Source: an uncultured Verrucomicrobia subdivision 3 bacterium | Lineage (GTDB): Bacteria > Verrucomicrobiota > Verrucomicrobiae > Limisphaerales > UBA11358 | Reading direction: 5' to 3' | Length of the DNA: 9,066 nucleotides | NCBI GenBank assembly: GCA_903921455.1 | Contig: CAIXPZ010000211.1 | Location: forward strand, 1-9,066 | Shown: piece by piece, positions 6,401 through 9,066 of the stretch | How the letters are laid out: each line of letters starts with the position of its first letter | Position numbering within the stretch: the first letter of the stretch is position 1 | Position numbers and translations under genes: made by a program | Notes under the pieces: generated by a model | The model's database searches: none | What the model saw: the letters and a program-made list of their open reading frames with translations, nothing else | Told to the model about the DNA's origin: nothing

Positions 6401-9066
6401 TCAAAAATCTGGTCGAAGCCATACGTCACTCCCACGGCATTGCTGACCACCAAGCGGCAGTGATACGGCAGGTTGGTGATCAATCCGCTAATCTGGTTGG
6501 TCACAAATACCACGTTGTAATTAGTGCCGAGACTCACCGCCGGCGTGGTGACGCCATAACCGACGCTGGTTCCCCATTCAAACCACGCGTAGGCGGGCGA
6601 ACCGTTTGGCGTGGCAAAGCCGTTCAACTGCGCACTGGAACCAGTGAGCAGCGTGGCCGGTTCGGTGAAGGCGAACGGCAACGGGCCGGCCGGCGGATTG
6701 GTGAAGGTGAGAATGCCGCCGTAGTTGGTGCCGGCGCTGTTCGTCGCGATGGCTTGGAAATAATAAACCGAAGCGGGCGTGAGATTTGAGACACCGATGC
6801 CCCAGTAATTGGTGCTGTTCAGATTGTTCGTCAGCGAAATGCTGGCGGAAAAATTAGTCCAACTGTTGGTGGTCAGGCTGTATTCAAAATACAGCGTGGT
6901 CGCCGCGCCGTCCGGGTTCACCAAGGCATCCAACGTGGCCGTGGTGGACGTGATATTCGTCGCCGGCTCGGTGAGCACAAACGGCGCGTCCGCCAGATTG
7001 GTGAAGGTTAGGTCGCCGCCATAATTGGTGCCCAAGCTGTTGGTGCCAACCGCTTGAAAGTGATAGACCGCACCCGGCAACAGGTTCGTCACACCAATGC
7101 CCACAAATGTCCAGCTAGTCAGGTTGTTGGTCAGCAGCAGCGGCACGGAAAGATAGCCGTAATTGGTATCCAAGCCGTATTCAAAATAAACTGCGGTCGG
7201 CAGGCCGTTGGGATCCGCAGATGCGTCCAGGGTGGCGGCAATATCAATCACGTTCGTAGCCGGCAGCGTGATCAGCGACGGCGCGGCCGGCAACAGATGG
7301 AAGGTCACATCAATGGCATAGTTAGCCACGGTGATGTTGGGGTTCTGCACCCCAAGATAATAGCTGCCCCCGGGAATAATGTAGGCGGGCGCATAAGGAA
7401 CATTCACCGGCGAACCGTTCGTGCCCAGCAGGGCGCTGCCACCGGTGGAAGCCGCGAGCAGTTCCACGTCGGCGGGGCTGTTGGTGATGGTTGGCGGCAC
7501 ATTGGTGCTGAACCAGAGATTTAGCGGCAGCGTGGCAAACAGCAGCGCATTGGTGGCCAAGTCCGCATTGGTCGGAACATCAATCAAATACCAGGCAATG
7601 GCTCCGCCGGGCAGCGCATTCGTTTGCGGACCGCTGTTGGTGATAGTGATGATCGGAATATTGAAGTTGGTGTTGGCAAACGTGAATTCCAACTGCCAGC
7701 TCACGAGGGTGGCGTTGTTGGTCGCGCCGGCGCGATTGTCCAAAATCTCCAACTGCCATTCGCCGTAAGGGCTGGTGCCAATGAGCGGCGACAAGTCCTG
7801 CTCGGCCTGATAATAAAGATTGCCCGCCACGGGTGTCAGCGCAAAGTCATCTAGCAACGCATTGGTGTCGAAGATAAACGTCTGCGCGTTGGTAAAGGAC
7901 AGGCCGGACAAAACATCCGCCGAAGCCGCCAGCACCAAAGGCGTGTTGGTGGATGCGGCGGTGAAGACATAGGTTTGCAACTGCCAGTTGGCGTTGGTGG
8001 CGATCACGACCGCTCCATTGGTGTCTTCGGTCACGCTACTGCCAAGTTCATAAGTCAAAACATACTTCTGACCCGACACGGTCGGCACATTGGTGAACAC
8101 GACGCCATTGAATAACTGCAATAAATTAACCCCGTCAGACGCCGGCGGTGTTGTCACTATTCCCACCTTGTTGGTGGCCACAATCCAGCCGCCAAAACCG
8201 GCGCCGCCGGACGCGTAAATTTCCGGCGTGTAGGCCTCGAAACTATCCGTCAACACCAGACTAAAAACCGTTTGTGGCACGAACGGCGGGGTCGCAAACT
8301 TGATGGGTGTCTGCGTCAGATTCGTGTCCTCGGTAAAGGCTAGATAAGCGTAATTGGTCACCACGCTGCCGGCCGTATAAGTCCAGAAATCCGGCCGGTT
8401 GGTGGGCAGCAGCGGATTGGGCTGTTGATCCATGACAATCGTCAGGTAAGTCGAAACCAGCCCGTTCGTGGGACCATAGGGCACATTGATGGTCACTGGA
8501 ATTGTGTTCTGAGCCCCACCACCGCCGGCAGATTGATTATTAGTTACACCAGTCGAGTAAATCAGGTTGGACGCCGTGACGCTTGTCCCGTAATAAACAT
8601 CCATCTCGTCGGGTGCCGTGTAAAAATTATAGGTGATCGGGAATATGCCGGAGGTGCTGCCGGTGTTGAGGAAATTGGTGTTTGGCAGCGCCGTGCCGTT
8701 GGCCGTGGCGCTGAAAATGTTGGTGGTGATGACGGTCGCGCCGCAGCCGTTGGTGCTCTGGCCGCCGCGATTTTCCATGAGCAGATAGCGCGTGCCGTCG
8801 GGGCTGATGAGGTGGAACACCAGATCCGAAATGCGCGGATGATCCACGCGCAGTCCGACACTGATGCCCTGAATCAAATCCGCCTGGTCATAATTGGTGA
8901 TGGTGGCATACGTCACCGCATCGTCCAACAACGGCACCGGGCCGCTGGCGGCAAAATCCACCGTCGAAATCGCCGCCGCATTGAAGGCGAGTTCCACTCC
9001 CAGCAAAATATCGTGCGCCACCACAGCCGGGTTGAATATCCCAACAAAGTAACGTCCCGGTGCCAG
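3268..9066 (-). CDS. Giant multi-domain secreted or surface protein, probable adhesin (N-terminus outside window)
   Basis: The frame is open from the right window edge to TAG 3268-3270, with 1932 codons visible. GTG 9024 is not a credible start, because the 14 codons before it (LAPGRYFVGIFNPA) continue a beta-rich module. Domain order by nucleotide position is: PPC-like end (~9066-8970), P-domain first half (~8925-8620), unassigned linker (~8620-8250), DUF642/CBM-like jelly roll (~8250-7834), P-domain second half (~7833-7670), PPC-like segment (~7662-7290), three FN3-like repeats (~7290-6400), seven RCC1-like repeats (~6396-5575), four cadherin/He_PIG-like repeats (~5553-4237), LamG-like domain (~4235-3516), and a terminal module (~3480-3268). 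By hand count there are about 94 Thr-Asn pairs, about 12 Lys and only 3 Cys. The absence of a catalytic motif and the all-beta modular design fit an extracellular adhesin or glycan-binding protein; this is inference. The signal peptide would be upstream of the window. I do not recognise a named gene. Confidence 0.85.
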   Translation of the reverse strand: MAPGRYFVGIFNPAVVAHDILLGVELAFNAAAISTVDFAASGPVPLLDDAVTYATITNYDQADLIQGISVGLRVDHPRISDLVFHLISPDGTRYLLMENRGGQSTNGCGATVITTNIFSATANGTALPNTNFLNTGSTSGIFPITYNFYTAPDEMDVYYGTSVTASNLIYSTGVTNNQSAGGGGAQNTIPVTINVPYGPTNGLVSTYLTIVMDQQPNPLLPTNRPDFWTYTAGSVVTNYAYLAFTEDTNLTQTPIKFATPPFVPQTVFSLVLTDSFEAYTPEIYASGGAGFGGWIVATNKVGIVTTPPASDGVNLLQLFNGVVFTNVPTVSGQKYVLTYELGSSVTEDTNGAVVIATNANWQLQTYVFTAASTNTPLVLAASADVLSGLSFTNAQTFIFDTNALLDDFALTPVAGNLYYQAEQDLSPLIGTSPYGEWQLEILDNRAGATNNATLVSWQLEFTFANTNFNIPIITITNSGPQTNALPGGAIAWYLIDVPTNADLATNALLFATLPLNLWFSTNVPPTITNSPADVELLAASTGGSALLGTNGSPVNVPYAPAYIIPGGSYYLGVQNPNITVANYAIDVTFHLLPAAPSLITLPATNVIDIAATLDASADPNGLPTAVYFEYGLDTNYGYLSVPLLLTNNLTSWTFVGIGVTNLLPGAVYHFQAVGTNSLGTNYGGDLTFTNLADAPFVLTEPATNITSTTATLDALVNPDGAATTLYFEYSLTTNSWTNFSASISLTNNLNSTNYWGIGVSNLTPASVYYFQAIATNSAGTNYGGILTFTNPPAGPLPFAFTEPATLLTGSSAQLNGFATPNGSPAYAWFEWGTSVGYGVTTPAVSLGTNYNVVFVTNQISGLITNLPYHCRLVVSNAVGVTYGFDQIFDQANVVVWGADFIGQTVPVPSGLTNLVVGIGAGYDFSLAVNNDGTVAVWGDNSFNQTNVPAGLTNAVAVSGGEKHSLALKSDRTVVVWGSHQFNQTNVPASLTNAVAASSGGYHCVALRDNGNVAAWGLNNSGQTNVPAGLSNVVAVAGGDLHTVALKNDGTVVAWGYNGDGETNVPAGLSNVVAIAAGEYHTLALKGDGTVAAWGYNADGEINVPASATNVIAVAGGGFHSLALRGDGSVVVWGDNGSGQWNYPTNMTNVVAIAGGGFHSLALSSVFGLNQTNNAPFWTNNLANSTVTMNEMTTLLVTNTATDTNIPTQTLTYTLVNSPPWAGINNQGVITLSPLEPDGPGTNTITTVVTDSGHPSLSATNSFTLIVNEVNTPPFWPTNVPSQTNYVVNELTLLAVTNTAGDSDIPTNILTYALFVSAVDTNAPAVTNASISTNGIITWTPTAAQAPGFYLFTTIVTDTNPWAVNAKSLSATNSFTVTVLEVNQAPSWPTNVPGQTNYTVNELTLLTVTNTAVDPNLPPAALSYAVTMAVDTNAMIANGWPLNYATTNPSPVISSNGIIAWTPSEAQGPGVYVLTTVVSNTNAFALTNNVLSATNSFTVTVNEVNTAPFWPTGVPSQTNYVINPLSSLVVTNTASDSDIPTNLLTYTLSGSPTNAVINPTNGIITWTPTLAQAGTTNLITTIVTDTNPWAITANSLSATNTFTVIVNPTNAVNYLVSHWPLNESNGVVTHDIGPAHNDGTLTNVGTGTVGWTNGVEGSAVALTAPGGGLSSGNGGFVTVGNRASLNFESTNTFSISAWMKTPAAYSQDVTIAGKMVQPGPDFLGYELHYRTGTGIIVWIINKFTGSAGSGAAIQVSSDAVPVNDGGWHQVAFTYDGSGLAAGVTIYIDGVSRTNVVFDDTLGTTNTIQNNVSFNIGSRDDGAFHNFTGSIDDVQVYNTVLSSNDLATIYSNPGAAIYPVVPPFNFNASAGTNGFALQWTAPIYEAFQVQWTTNLVPAIWNTLPDIITSTNGTFLFTDTNLPAVMKFYQLILLP
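3516..4235 (-). other. LamG/concanavalin-like domain within the giant protein
   Basis: The segment opens with SHWPLNES and continues through an F-x-I-S-A-W-M-K strand, W-H-Q-V-A-F-T-Y-D-G, an I-Y-I-D-G turn, F-N-I-G-S-R, and closes with G-S-I-D-D-V-Q-V-Y-N. This strand order is typical of LamG_3 / concanavalin A-like jelly rolls, which often bind carbohydrate. The length of ~240 residues is normal for the fold. Confidence 0.8.
4237..5553 (-). repeat. Four cadherin/He_PIG-like repeats within the giant protein
   Basis: Four units each begin near N-x-x-P-F/S-W, contain an N-E-x-x-x-L-x-V-T-N-T strand and a G-I-I-x-W-T-P-like strand, and end in S-A-T-N-S-F-T-V-x-V. In gene order they start near 5537, 5258, 4922 and 4555 and are about 93, 112, 122 and 106 residues long. 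The pattern is that of Ig-fold cadherin-like / putative-Ig repeats. Classical calcium-binding motifs are weak, with only D-x-D-like turns such as GDSDIP and SDSDIP. Confidence 0.7.
5575..6396 (-). repeat. Seven RCC1-like repeats (117-bp period) forming a predicted beta-propeller
   Basis: Seven units follow V-x-x-W-G-x-N-x-x-x-Q-T-N-V-P-A-x-L-T-N-x-V-A-x-x-x-G-x-x-H-S-L-A-L-x-x-D-G-T. The codons for the conserved Trp-Gly fall at + positions ~6377, 6254, 6137, 6020, 5903, 5786 and 5669. Spacing is exactly 117 bp except for the first unit, which is 123 bp. Seven repeats are enough to close one RCC1-type seven-bladed propeller. The units differ at many bases, so this is an old duplication, not a recent amplification. 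Confidence 0.85.
6400..7290 (-). repeat. Three FN3-like repeats within the giant protein
   Basis: Three ~100-residue units (about 7290-7000, 7000-6690 and 6690-6400) share an entry strand L-P-A-T-N or T-E-P-A-T, a T-A-T-L-D-A-like strand, the N-P-D/N-G turn, Y-F-E-Y-G (W-F-E-W-G in the third), and Y-x-F-Q-A-x-x-T-N-S-x-G-T-N-Y-G. The Y-F-E-Y-G and Y-x-F-x-A-x-A pattern is characteristic of FN3-type sandwiches in exported bacterial proteins. The third unit is the most divergent and leads directly into the RCC1-like repeats. Confidence 0.7.
7290..7662 (-). other. PPC-like (pre-peptidase C-terminal) segment within the giant protein
   Basis: The segment has a hydrophobic W-Y-L-I-D-V-P strand, later an I-P-G-G-S-Y-Y-L-G-V-Q-N-P strand, and a closing Y-A-I-D-V-T-F strand, which matches the PPC-type jelly roll. 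The same P-G-x-Y-x-x-G-x-x-N-P signature appears at the right window edge (A-P-G-R-Y-F-V-G-I-F-N-P), so at least one more copy lies upstream. The assignment is by motif only. Confidence 0.5.
7670..8925 (-). other. P-domain-like fold apparently split by a jelly-roll insertion
   Basis: The first half (~8925-8620) has I-S-D-L-V-F-H-L-I-S-P-D-G-T-R-Y-L-L and a following Gly-Gly, as in proprotein-convertase P domains. The second half (~7833-7670) has D-L-S-P-L-I-G-T, then G-E-W-Q-L-E-I-L-D-N and L-V-S-W-Q-L-E-F, the usual P-domain ending. About 260 residues separate them. That insert includes a DUF642/CBM-like module (~8250-7834) with D-S-F-E, a G-G-W strand, N-L-L-Q-L-F-N-G and Y-V-L-T-Y-E-L-G. 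P domains normally run unbroken for roughly 100 residues. Confidence 0.55.

Noticed and set aside
3268..9066. Frequent GTTGGT / TTGGTGG on the + strand considered as Chi-like or uptake motifs
   Set aside because: Nearly all are explained as reverse complements of Thr-Asn codons (ACC-AAC/AAT) within the giant gene, so protein composition accounts for them.

Overview
The window looks like chromosomal DNA from a Verrucomicrobia-type bacterium, probably of the Pedosphaera/Limisphaerales kind. That placement is inferred from style: a moderately GC-rich genome, a giant exported protein saturated with Thr-Asn, RCC1-like repeats of the QTNVPAGL type, a C-terminus ending in FYQLILLP, and heptanucleotide repeats inside a housekeeping gene. 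No rRNA or other phylogenetic marker is present to prove it.

Layout from left to right. Positions 3-149 (+) hold the last 48 codons of an open frame that resembles the C-terminal tail of a large serine recombinase; its final codons run into a G-rich block (131-154) that fits the G-quadruplex pattern. Positions 187-3180 (-) are a complete uvrA, the damage-recognition ATPase of nucleotide excision repair, with both ATPase modules intact. It carries three separate tracts of 7-bp tandem repeats and lacks one of the usual zinc-binding cysteines. An 87-bp gap (3181-3267) contains a strong inverted repeat (3185-3213) that ends 4 nt before the uvrA ATG. Positions 3268-9066 (-) are one uninterrupted reading frame of 1932 codons that leaves the window at its right edge, so the N-terminus, signal peptide and true start are not visible.

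The giant protein is a chain of extracellular beta-rich modules. In N-to-C order they are: the end of a PPC-like segment; the first half of a proprotein-convertase-type P domain; a DUF642/CBM-like jelly roll; the second half of the P domain; a second PPC-like segment; three FN3-like repeats; a seven-repeat RCC1-like propeller; four cadherin/He_PIG-like repeats; a LamG-type domain; and a short conserved-looking C-terminal module. I see no catalytic domain, so an adhesive or carbohydrate-binding surface role is the best inference.

uvrA and the giant gene share a strand but have no obvious functional link. The recombinase-like tail faces uvrA, so those two genes converge. No RNA genes, CRISPR arrays or complete mobile elements were found. 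The parts most worth a second look are the giant mosaic protein (apparently split P domain, extreme Thr-Asn and low-Lys composition, candidate C-terminal sorting module), the heptamer repeats inside uvrA, and the inverted repeat at its start.
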